From positions 1 to 64,000 of the forward strand of contig OZ025649.1 in NCBI GenBank assembly GCA_964019335.1: a stretch of DNA of 64,000 nt, written 5' to 3'. Shown piece by piece: positions 1 through 11,000 of this stretch (within the stretch, counting starts at the first letter, position 1; every line of letters begins with the position of its first letter). The translations under genes and the position numbers were made by a program. This DNA is from Diplonema japonicum. Lineage: Eukaryota; Euglenozoa; Diplonemea; Diplonemida; Diplonemidae. Under the pieces are notes generated by a model that had not been told where the DNA came from, did not search any database, and saw only the letters and a list, made by a program, of their open reading frames with translations.

Positions 1-2887
1 CGGGTTTGCGGGGTTTGCGGGGTTTGCGGGGTTTGCGGGGTTTGCGGGGTTTGCGGGGTTTGCGGGGTTTGCGGGGTTTGCGGGGTTTGCGGGGTTTGCG
101 GGGTTTGCGGGGTTTGCGGGGTTTGCGGGGTTTGCGGGGTTTGCGGGGTTTGCGGGGTTGCGGGGTTTGCGGGGTTTGCGGGGTTTGCGGGGTTTGCGGG
201 GTTTGCGGGGTTTGCGGGGTTTGCGGGGTTTGCGGGGTTTGCGGGGTTTGCGGGGTTTGCGGGGTTTGCGGGTTTGCGGGGTTTGCGGGGTTTGCGGGGT
301 TTGCGGGGTTGGGTTTGCGGGGTTTGCGGGTTTGCGGGGTTTGCGGGGTTTGCGGGGTTTGCGGGGTTTGCGGGTTTGCGGGGTTTGCGGGGTTTGCGGG
401 GTTTGCGGGGTTGCGGGGTTTGCGGGGTTTGCGGGGTTTGCGGGGTTGCGGGGTTTGCGGGGTTTGCGGGTTTGCGGGGTTTGCGGGGTTTGCGGGGTTT
501 GCGGGGTTTGCGGGGTTTGCGGGGTTTGCGGGGTTTGCGGGGTTTGCGGGGTTTGCGGGGTTTGCGGGGTTTGCGGGGTTTGCGGGGTGTTTGCGGGGTT
601 TGCGGGGTTTGCGGGGTTGCGGGGTTTGCGGGTTTGCGGGGTTTGCGGGGTTTGCGGGGTTTGCGGGGTTTGCGGGGTTTGCGGGGTTTGCGGGGTTTGC
701 GGGGTTTGCGGGGTTTGCGGGGTTTGCGGGGTTTGCGGGGTTTGCGGGGTTTGCGGGGTTTGCGGGGTTTGCGGGGTTTGCGGGGTTTGCGGGGTTTGCG
801 GGGTTTGCGGGGTTTGCGGGGTTTGCGGGGTTTGCGGGGTTTGCGGGGTTTGCGGGGTTTGCGGGGTTTGCGGGGTTTGCGGGGTTTGCGGGGTTTGCGG
901 GGTTTGCGGGGTTTGCGGGGTTTGCGGGTTTGCGGGGTTTGCGGGGTTTGCGGGGTTTGCGGGGTTTGCGGGGTTTGCGGGGTTTGCGGGTTTGCGGGGT
1001 TTGCGGGGTTTGCGGGGTTTGCGGGGTTTGCGGGGTTTGCGGGGTTTGCGGGGTTTGCGGGGTTTGCGGGGTTTGCGGGGTTTGCGGGGTTTGCGGGGTT
1101 TGCGGGGTTTGCGGGGTTTGCGGGGTTTGCGGGGTTTGCGGGGTTTGCGGGTTTGCGGGGTTTGCGGGGTTTGCGGGGTTGGGTTTGCGGGGGTTTGCGG
1201 GGTTTGCGGGGTTTGCGGGTTTGCGGGTTGCGGGGTTTGCGGGGTTTGCGGGGTTTGCGGGGTTTGCGGGGTTTGCGGGGTTTGCGGGGTTTGCGGGGTT
1301 TGCGGGGTTTGCGGGGTTTGCGGGGTTTGCGGGGTTTGCGGGGTTTGCGGGGTTTGCGGGGTTTGCGGGGTTTGCGGGGTTTGCGGGGTTTGCGGGGTTT
1401 GCGGGGTTTGCGGGGTTTGCGGGGTTTGCGGGGTTTGCGGGGTTTGCGGGGTTTGCGGGGTTTGCGGGGTTTGCGGGGTTTGCGGGGTTTGCGGGGTTTG
1501 CGGGGTTTGCGGGGTTTGCGGGGTTTGCGGGGTTTGCGGGTTTGCGGGGTTTGCGGGGTTTGCGGGTTTGCGGGGTTTGCGGGGTTTGCGGGGTTTGCGG
1601 GGTTTGCGGGGTTTGCGGGGTTTGCGGGGTTTGCGGGGTTTGCGGGGTTTGCGGGGTTTGCGGGGTTTGCGGGTTTGCGGGTTTGCGGGGTTTGCGGGGT
1701 TTGCGGGGTTTGCGGGGTTTGCGGGGTTTGCGGGTTTGCGGGGTTTGCGGGGTTTGCGGGGTTTGCGGGGTTTGCGGGGTTTGCGGGGTTTGCGGGGTTT
1801 GCGGGGTTTGCGGGGTTTGCGGGGTTTGCGGGGTTTGCGGGGTTTGCGGGGTTTGCGGGGTTTGCGGGGTTTGCGGGGTTTGCGGGGTTTGCGGGGTTTG
1901 CGGGGTTTGCGGGGTTTGCGGGGTTTGCGGGGTTTGCGGGGTTTGCGGGGTTTGCGGGGTTTGCGGGGTTTGCGGGGTTTGCGGGGTTTGCGGGGTTTGC
2001 GGGGTTTGCGGGGTTTGCGGGGTTTGCGGGGTTTGCGGGGTTTGCGGGGTTTGCGGGGTTTGCGGGGTTTGCGGGGTTTGCGGGGTTTGCGGGGTTTGCG
2101 GGGTTTGCGGGGTTTGCGGGGTTTGCGGGGTTTGCGGGGTTTGCGGGGTTTGCGGGGTTTGCGGGGTTTGCGGGGTTTGCGGGGTTTGCGGGGTTTGCGG
2201 GGTTTGCGGGGTTTGCGGGGTTTGCGGGGTTTGCGGGGTTTGCGGGGTTTGCGGGGTTTGCGGGGTTTGCGGGGTTTGCGGGGTTTGCGGGGTTTGCGGG
2301 GTTTGCGGGGTTTGCGGGGTTTGCGGGGTTTGCGGGGTTTGCGGGGTTTGCGGGGTTTGCGGGGTTTGCGGGGTTTGCGGGGTTTGCGGGGTTTGCGGGG
2401 TTTGCGGGGTTTGCGGGGTTTGCGGGGTTTGCGGGGTTTGCGGGGTTTGCGGGGTTTGCGGGGTTTGCGGGGTTTGCGGGGTTTGCGGGGTTTGCGGGGT
2501 TTGCGGGGTTTGCGGGGTTTGCGGGGTTTGCGGGGTTTGCGGGGTTTGCGGGGTTTGCGGGGTTTGCGGGGTTTGCGGGGTTTGCGGGGTTTGCGGGGTT
2601 TGCGGGGTTTGCGGGGTTTGCGGGGTTTGCGGGGTTTGCGGGGTTTGCGGGGTTTGCGGGGTTTGCGGGGTTTGCGGGGTTTGCGGGGTTTGCGGGGTTT
2701 GCGGGTTTGCGGGTTTGCGGGTTTTGCGGGTTTTGCGGGTTTTGCGGGTTTTGCGGGTTTTGCGGGTTTTGCGGGTTTTGCGGGTTTTGCGGGTTTTGCG
2801 GGTTTTGCGGGTTTTGCGGGTTTTGCGGGTTTTGCGGGTTTTGCGGGTTTTGCGGGTTTTGCGGGTTTGCGGGTTTGCGGGTTTGCT
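1..2887. repeat. G-rich 9-bp minisatellite array (telomere-like)
   Basis: Almost uninterrupted tandem array. From 1 to about 2700 the unit is GCGGGGTTT (9 bp), with scattered 8-bp units (GCGGGTTT) and a few irregular joints, for example near 310, 590 and 1180. From about 2718 to 2863 the unit changes to GCGGGTTTT, flanked on both sides by 8-bp units. The array begins before the window. Because the unit is 9 bp, all plus-strand frames stay open and yield meaningless R-G-L, G-V-C or G-F-A repeats; these are not genes. The G4 runs every 9 bp predict G-quadruplex formation on the plus strand. Confidence 0.97.
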
Positions 2888-3579
2888 GCCAAGAACTTGA
2901 ACTGGGGCCCGGTCATCCCCTTGAGCTCACCCCTGCATATGTTGGCTTCGACCACGGTGCCCGATCCGCTAAGCAAGCTCCATTTCATATTTCAAGCGCC
3001 AGGCTCGCCTGATAGGCAAGGTGTAAAAACTAACGGCGCACGCGGGGCCGACTCAAAAACAAAATGTACGGTGAGATGTTCCTGCGGCGTCCCTCCTGCG
3101 ACGCCCCCCTGGGTAACCAAGATGCTGAGTTCGTCCAGTTTGCTGCCTATGCATCTCTACCATCTGTTGCATCTACCATCTTCCACTAGGGCGCTACTGG
3201 CGGTGACCAACGGGCAGCTGCGCCACCATGTTATCCAAACCACCTGAGATAAAAAAAAATGGGGTATACAAAGAGGAATAAAAAGAAGAGCAAGTTAATT
3301 TTTAAAAATGAAAATCAAGTAAAGAGTTAAAAAAATCTGGTTTAACGTGTTGTTCGTGTTATAGAGAGGTAAAGAAAGGTAAAGAAAGGTAAAAAAGTGA
3401 GATGCGGCAACAGATCCGCAGCTCTTGTTAATCCCACCAAGAAAGGAAAGAAGCAACACAAAGAGGTGTAAATAGGTATTTACATAAAACCCATTTAGTT
3501 TCCGGTAAGGAGAACAAAATAAAGCTATAGGGATACATATGTGTAAATGAAGAATGTAAATGAGAACAAAAAAAATGAA
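2888..3579. other. Intergenic spacer between repeat array and giant gene
   Basis: GC-rich single-copy-looking sequence to about 3245, then AT-rich DNA. I recognise no gene in either strand. A short 10-bp repeat (AGGTAAAGAA, about three copies) lies at 3366-3395. The AT-rich part from 3246 is downstream of the minus-strand stop at 3580 and probably holds the 3' UTR and polyadenylation region of the giant gene, but no single signal is convincing. Confidence 0.5.
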
Positions 3580-5065
3580 TTAGTTGATATCCTTGTCTGG
3601 GGAATCGGAACCGGCTTGAGATGGGAAATCACAAGAGTTGATCACGAAGTACGTGAGGGTCATCCTGTGGTCACCCTTGTTCGCTTTGGACTTGATGTCG
3701 GGGGACCAGATCTCAAACTCCACGCTGATGGTGGCTGGCTTCCACGACGTTGTGACGTCCATCTGGTCGGAGGAGTCGCCTTTGCCCTTGCCGATAACGT
3801 TCACGCCTGTGGTATACGGGATGTTCTTGATGAAGATGATCCTCTCTCCGTCGGAGGTGCGCTCTTGCACACTCCTATCAACCGAAGGATTCACTGCCCT
3901 TGTGTGAGCAGCCTTGACCAGCACACCGGAGTCATCATGATTCGGCATGTCCATGATGAAGAACCCTGCCTGCACCCGGACATGCGTGTGAGACCCGAGC
4001 GTGATGAGGGGAGACACGAACTTCGTACCGAAGTGTCTTGCCAAGAACACTCTCGTTGTCCTGAATGTGTAGTCCTGGATGCTCCATCTCAACTCCAGCG
4101 CACTCCCCTCGAAGTCCATTAGATCCTCAAACATTGCAACAGCGCACAACTCAGGACCGTCAACCTCGGTCACTGCCAGCTCGTCACAGAACTCCCCAGA
4201 CCACCCAAATTTGCAGTTTGCACATTCCGCCCCATCCCAGTTCCCAAGGCACTTGCACCCCTTCGGCTCGCATTCCCCGTTCCCGCTGCACGATACTTCC
4301 CTCATTTTCCCAGAGGGCACAAGTGTCCCTACAGGGTCGGCAGGGATCATGATCGAACCGGGGCATGCCCCCGTGCGATTCAGGCTTGACACCGAGAAAC
4401 CGAGAATGCCCACTGCATCGATCTGTTGTGAATTGTGTGGCGTTCATTTGCATACCTGTGTTAGCCTGTCGTTTTCGGGTGCGATGACGAGCCTGATGGC
4501 TTTCGTTTTCCACTCCACTTCCACAACGTCAATCCCGCCTGCCTGCAAAGGCACAGGCCTTGTGTGGTGCTTCAGGTTCTTTGGGGAGTAAATACGCGAG
4601 GTAGGTTTCGAATAAAAGATCTGTAGTGTTACTGGTGGTCTGTTGTGTGTGCCATACCGGTTCTGGCCTATTCCACACTTCGAAGAAGGGTTCCGGGTTA
4701 GTATTAATGTTAATAGCTGTGCCTGTGCCATTGCTTGTTGCAAGGATTGTGGAATCTTCAGGCGACACGTTTTCTCTTGCCTGGTCAGGGACTTTCGTTG
4801 GCTTTTTTGCAACGGAGTTCGATGTGATGGCACCAACCCCCGACACCTGGTTGGGTGGAGCACCACCTCCCGGTGATGCATCAGCACCACTGGGCGCGGG
4901 CTGCGCCCAAATCCCGATAACAGAGCCAGGGTTCGAGTTTTCGTAAACGTACACCTGTGGTCATGTTGTGTAACTGCCATGATTTATACCTTCGACAAAT
5001 AAATGGCCTCTGGAAACTCCACAACAATGTATTGTAATTCGCCTTGCCACTCTTGCCTCTTCCTC
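3580..5065 (-). other. Spliced C-terminal region: PGSV domain, EGF, unknown tail
   Basis: Reads YIVVEFPEAIYLSK, then after a 35-nt intron VYVYENSNPGSVIGIWA, later TSRIYSPKNLK, TKAIRLVI, and after the third intron IDAVGILGF. This order (YIxVxF, YExxNPGSV, SRIxSP, IRL, IDAVxLxG) is a known eukaryotic beta-sandwich signature; the motifs only line up when the three tiny introns are removed, which supports the gene model. An EGF-like module (SCSGNGEC ... WSGEFCDE, near 4190-4300) and about 215 unrecognised residues end the protein. Confidence 0.8.
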
Positions 5066-8000
5066 AATCTGCTTGGGCAATTCGTTTTGTGCATCCTTCT
5101 GTCACAGTAATACTGTTGTTTTGTTGATTCAATGTTCTGCGTGCATACCTGAACAGGTTCCCAGGCGGCTCCTCGGTTCGGGGCGTCAGCCTCGTAGTAT
5201 CTCTCAGCAGCATCGGGCCTCCCAAGGATGTTTTGCACGTTCTTCGGTAGTGCCTGCGTCGTAAAGTCCAGAACCTTGTTCGCGAACTGGATCGGCATGG
5301 GCTCAAGCTCGTACGCCGCCTTAGGAACGGGGCCAGGTGGACCACCCGAAACTTCTGACACTTCAGGTGGAATGGTGAGAGTTGTTGCCACAGTGCACAT
5401 GTCACCGGTGAAGCCTGCAGCACAGCGGTCGCACGCGTTGCCCCCCCAGAAGCCGGCCTCGTTCGAGTTGTGGCACACGCACCCACCACCGCCGTTGCAC
5501 TGACCGTGGTCTCCGCAGTTCCTCTTCGGGTCCATGTCCTCATTCTCTGGTCCGCAGACTCTCGGAATCGCCAGATCGTCCGATTCCCTGCACGTCATGC
5601 AGCTGCCACAGTCATTCCTAAAGTCGGTGCCGACCCCGACCCAATCGCAGATCCCCATACTGGTGCATTTCTGGCACGGGAGATTGCATGCAGAGTTGCA
5701 GCACACCCCGCCCACGCAGTGTCCCGTGGCACACTGCTTGTCGGCTGAGCAAGCCGCGCCCGTGGCGCGGAACTGCACGCATGCTTTCTTCACACACGAA
5801 AACCCTTCTGCACAATCATCAAACACCTCGCATGTTGTCTGGCATGCCGATCCCGTGTCAATGTCCTTTGAGGGCACGCCACGCTTCTTCCCACAGCGAT
5901 AAGGGCTGCAGTCTGAGTGTAAAGTGCAGTTCTTGTCAGACGGGCTAGACGGGCGCGGTGCCTCTGGAGCTGGCGCATAGGCAATCCCGCCAAGAGGGTT
6001 CCCTTTCACTGCAACAGGAACGCGCAAGCACCTGAAAGGCTCTCCGATAAAGCGCTTATTGTCTGCGTAACATTCCGCCAGAATTGCCACCTCAGGTTGG
6101 AACGACTGTTGCACTACTGGTCCTGGGACACACATGTAGTTCTGACAGGTATAGAAGTGCTGGCAGTGGCCGTCCGATTCACAGTCTTTGCGGCAGGTTG
6201 CTGTCGGTAAGGGTGCCAACGCAATGTGCTTCCCGCACACGTACGGGTTACAGTAGTCGTAGTCTTTTGTACTGCAACTGACCGGGGCACTCGGAGCTCC
6301 GGCCACACATTGTCCCGTCTTGTCACAGCGGGCTTTGTGGTGGCAGTGCGCGTCGTTCCCGCAGGAAGTTCTGCACACAGCGTGCGAGAACAATACCTGC
6401 GTATTGTTCTTTCCGCATGCGTACGGGAAGCAAGATTGCTGATCATAACACTGCGAGGGGTCGTACTCCACCCACACGCACCTCCCAGGCTCCGCCTGAC
6501 CGCCTCCGCCCCCGGTCCCTGTTGAACCGCACAGGTTCCCAGGCATCTCTCTCCCTACTGCTCCCCCACCCCCGATCAGCTGGTACTTTGGGATCTGTGG
6601 AAGTCCGCTCAGCGTTGGGAACGAACAACGGTACGCGCTCTGCTTCTTGCTCTGGTCTCCTCCAAGACAGTGCTTGTCAGTCCAACACTCTGTGATGCAC
6701 GTTGAGGTCACCAAGTCACATGCATATGGCTCGCAGATGGTCGGGTCTGCATTGCATCCTCCAAGAGGTGGTGCTGACGTCCCCTCTGACTTGCAGATTT
6801 TGTCCAAACACACATATCCTTCTACACAATGGCTGTCGGAGAAACACGACGTCCTGCATTCATCAGTAGGAACAGGGGCGACAAGACGCGCCCGTCCGCA
6901 TACGTATGGGTGGCACCTAGTGGCGTTCCCGTAGCAGCCGGTCACCCCAATACAGCGGTACTGCGGGGTTTGTTCGCACCAACACTCCTCTCGGTCTGGT
7001 TTTTGCGCTGGCGGTAATCCTTGGTTTCCACATTCAATGTCCTCCCATTGCACGGGTGCACATGTGATCTCGCTATCTGGGGCCTTGTCTGTCCCTGTTG
7101 GACAGGACCTCACAAGCGGGCACTGCGTCCCCTCCATACATTGTTTCGAGGGCCTCGCGTCTATGTCACAAGTTTTGCATCCTCTCGTGAGAGACCACCT
7201 GCTCGTTCCTGGTCTCCACTGGGAAGAGTCCACCAACGGTTTGCCCATGCAGTCTACAACATTCACACTGCCAGCCTCCCCATCTTCTGGGCACACGCTG
7301 TTCTGCTTTGCAGAAGTGCCTGGCTTGCAGACCGCGTCAGGTGGCCATTCGCATCCGCACACATGCGGTGCAACCTTGTTCACCACAGGGGGGAGACCCT
7401 TCTTGCAGTCGATCTCCTGGAGCGCACCCCACTGTGGGCATACCAGCCCCTGACACGACCCCTCAGTGTCCGGCGCGCATTTCAACTTCGGGAGTGGGCA
7501 TTGGCATGGGTCATGACCCTCCTCAGAGCACGGGAGCCCTGCGAACTCTGGTGCGGGCCAGTTCCCACAGTTTATCAGGATTTCTTGCGTCTCTATGTCC
7601 ACCATGTACCCTGACTGGCTGTACAACTTCACCCAGTCAGGACAGTTGTCGCCGTCTGGTCCGTTCGGTTCTAAACACTGCACTGTGCCGTCCTTTGTCG
7701 TGTTCCAGGCTACGGTAGTCCTGGGGTCACACACAGGCACAAGTGGGGACATGCAGCCGCAAAAGTCTTCCTTCATACGCTGAGTAGGGGCGTGGATAGA
7801 CAGCACCGACATGTTGCAGTCGATCATCACCTTCTCGCCGGGCCCTGGAGTCACTGTAGGACAAGGCCCGCACTTCCCACCAGACGACGGTAATTCTGTT
7901 CCACCCAGCGTTGCAATGCATACTCCGGAACAGTCTGCGTAGAAGCGCATTAGCTTCGATTCAGGAGAAAACAACGACGTTCTACTAAGCTCGTCATGTC

Positions 8001-11000
8001 CGCGCATCCTCGATCCATCGCACCCGTCGACTGCACGATCTAAGCAGAATTTCGAGTACTGGCGTGCCCCTTCTGTTGTTGGCAAACAGGTAGGCCTTGG
8101 TGCTCCTTCCTGCCCCGCCCCACTTGTGGCTGTGCAGTTCTTCTTCGGGCAGGTCACGTACAAGTTCGAGTACCCTTTGCAATCATATGACACCGCAGGA
8201 TCGAATGCTTTTGGTGCAGGGTCGCAGCAAGCATCCGCCTCACTGCCTGTTTTGCATACAGGTGTCATGCTCGTTGGGCAGCCGCATTCGTCATACTTCA
8301 CAGTCGACGGTGGCACGCACATCCTAATCCCGTTAACAGTGCAGTCCACCTCTGGTGATTCTGCCTCGGGATCGAAGTACGTCCCTGTCTCGAACCTACC
8401 CCCTGGGGCGCACCATGCCCCGTCCAGCGTCCCAACGTTGCTCATCCCCATGAGGTCTTCTGTAGGACACGTCCCATTTGTTGTTACGCATGCGAGCGTT
8501 CCGTTTTCAAACCTTGCAGGCTTCACCGGAGGCGGCTCGCACCTGTCGCAAAACTCGCCATCGTAGTTAGTGTGGCATCTGCACTGCCCGTAAAAGAGTG
8601 ATGAGTTCGTCAACTCGCAGTATCCCATTCCACAGTCGGCGTCGCTTTCGCAGTCAGGGTCCATGCATGAGCCACCGTGGTACCCGGGGGAGCACGACTC
8701 GCACAGATCGCCTGCCCAGAACCCGAGGTTTGTGGGCACCACCTTCACCGACACCCCATCGTAACTCGTTCCATCTGGCGGGACTGACACAAGGGTCCAC
8801 TCCCCTGCTTGCCTCGTCACACTGTTCCCAGGAGCAGACCACGTGTTTGCCTCATCCAAGGGGAGATTCACCTCCACCTGTTTCTCCTCCTCACGCCCGA
8901 TTGACAATGCAATGCTACGGAAAAAGCCGGTGAACCTCTCTTTTTCAGAACCAAAAGCAATCGGTTTGTCCATCCAGGCGAACGACCTCAACAGGAGGTT
9001 CTGTTGCTGTGACATCTGTACAGGTTGTTCGGCTAGACCTGGCTTTCCGTTCTCCAGCTTCGACTTCCCAAGGAAGACCTGCACTGTTGCGTCTGTGAGC
9101 GACGCGTTTAACGAGAGGCGCACCCATCGGTTCGAGAAGAGGTTCAAAAGACCGGACGCAACCCCAACCAGCTGATTCCCGGTAGAGTCAATCAGTTTCA
9201 CGCGCACGGACGACGCAAGCGGGCTGCCGTCAGCTCCGGTGTTCAGGTCAACGCGCACCTCTCCGCCAGTCGAGTGTCTCGCTCGGAACACGTTCATCTG
9301 AGAAGTTTCATCCACTCGTCTTATTTTCACGTAGGCAGAGAACCCAAAGGCTTCAAGTGGGGGAATACGCTGGTATCCCGTCTCAAGGATTGCCCCGTTG
9401 AAATAAAGCTTTCCAAGGAACGTTGCTTGCTTGAACAGCACTCTCGCCGTGAGCCCCGCAAGGTCCGCTACTGTTATCCCCGAAGATCCCACATCCCATT
9501 GCACTTCGTGTGCCATCACAGCAGCTGTTGCTGCATCTTGCCCAACAACGGTGCCCTTCTGCTCCGTTGTTGCTTGTACAGTGCGCCCTGCTACTGTCTT
9601 CAGCGCCACTTCGAACGGGACGTCATTACCGACCCCCGCGCTGTTTTCTACAAAAAAACGCACTCTCACCCACTGGATCTCAACCAGCGGCGACGGGAGA
9701 GCCTGGAAGGTAGCTTCCGTGTTGAACACCACCTGACCCAAGGCAGGCCCCGTGCTGGTTTCGTCGGCGAGGAGGATTGACTTTCCACTCCATGCCTTCC
9801 AGTTCGTGACTCGCGGTGCAGACAAGCTCCCCGATGTTGTCGTCAGTATGTTCGCTCCGGCACGGGCTCCCACTTGCACCGGGAGCGCTCCCGCAGCTGC
9901 ACGCGACCAGTCCTGTTGGTCAGTCGGGAATTCCACGCCCTGTTGGCTGTCCCCCATGAAGACACGAACAGATGACCCAACGAGCTTCTGTCCCACTTGC
10001 GTCGCGCCTTCTCCGAACCACAGCTTCCAGTACCTGTAGTCACCCTGCCCACATTTGGAGAACAGCCCAACGAAGTCTGCAGAGCATGTAGCGCAAGTCC
10101 TGTGGGCAAACACACAGACGCTCTTCAGGTTCGTGCGATGTCCGTTGCCTGCCTTCGTCTTCAATATTGTACGGGACTCCAGCGGCGACATCGTGTCTCC
10201 AAATGCAAGTACCGTCGTCAGTGCAGAAGTCAATTCACCCTTGTCCAGCATTACCCACTCGGATGCAGGGAGGAAGGTTGGATTTGTTGAGATCACCACT
10301 GTGTTCCAGTCGCCAGGTGGGAATCTAGCGAATGCTCCACCAGCCTCGCTGCCATCCTGCAGCGTGAAGTGCAACCACTTCCTACCTACTTCGTCACCTG
10401 TTCCTGGGAACTCAAACATTCGCGAGCCTGCACCTGATGCCTGACCCAAAAAGGCCAGTGGCGAATAAGGGCGAATCGTCGACCCCAGAGCACCTGCAAC
10501 GTTGCCAGCCAGCTTCCCTTTGCCCTTCCAGGCACCTCCGACCAGAGCCACACCGTAGTAGTTGAACTTTTTGTCTTGCACGAAGCGGCAGAAGTACGGT
10601 CCTGCTGAACTACCCACCCCTTCTCTCTGCAGAGTAAAGACACCATCGTCAGGAATCCCCCAGCTCCTTATCGGATCTCTGTAGTACTCCAACACTTCTC
10701 CGCATGAAGCTAAGACGGGCTCACTGCTCATCGTATTTCTGCTGCTCTGAGCCATCTCGAGGTAGTCGTCTACCATGCTGAGAGCAGGCACCGCCCCCGT
10801 TACCGTTGTTGACTCTCCGAAACACACGCACTGCCCGTCGCTCCTGCACAAACCGTGTCCTGAACATTCCCTTCCGTTCTTTGGATTTGTCGGGCAAATC
10901 CTCTCGGTGCACTGAGTGCCGTAGAAGTCCTCTTTGCATTTCTCGCAGTTCGGTCCAGCCCAGTGGCCACGCTCCTCGTCATCGTGGCAGCCCGTACATG

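Noticed and set aside
1..2887. Left chromosome telomere
   Set aside because: Strand orientation is opposite to that expected and the sequence continues to the very first base without a different terminal structure.
6..3247. Very long open frames across the 9-bp array (R-G-L, G-V-C, G-F-A repeats)
   Set aside because: They follow from a repeat length divisible by three with no stop in any plus frame; no real start, no composition of a protein.
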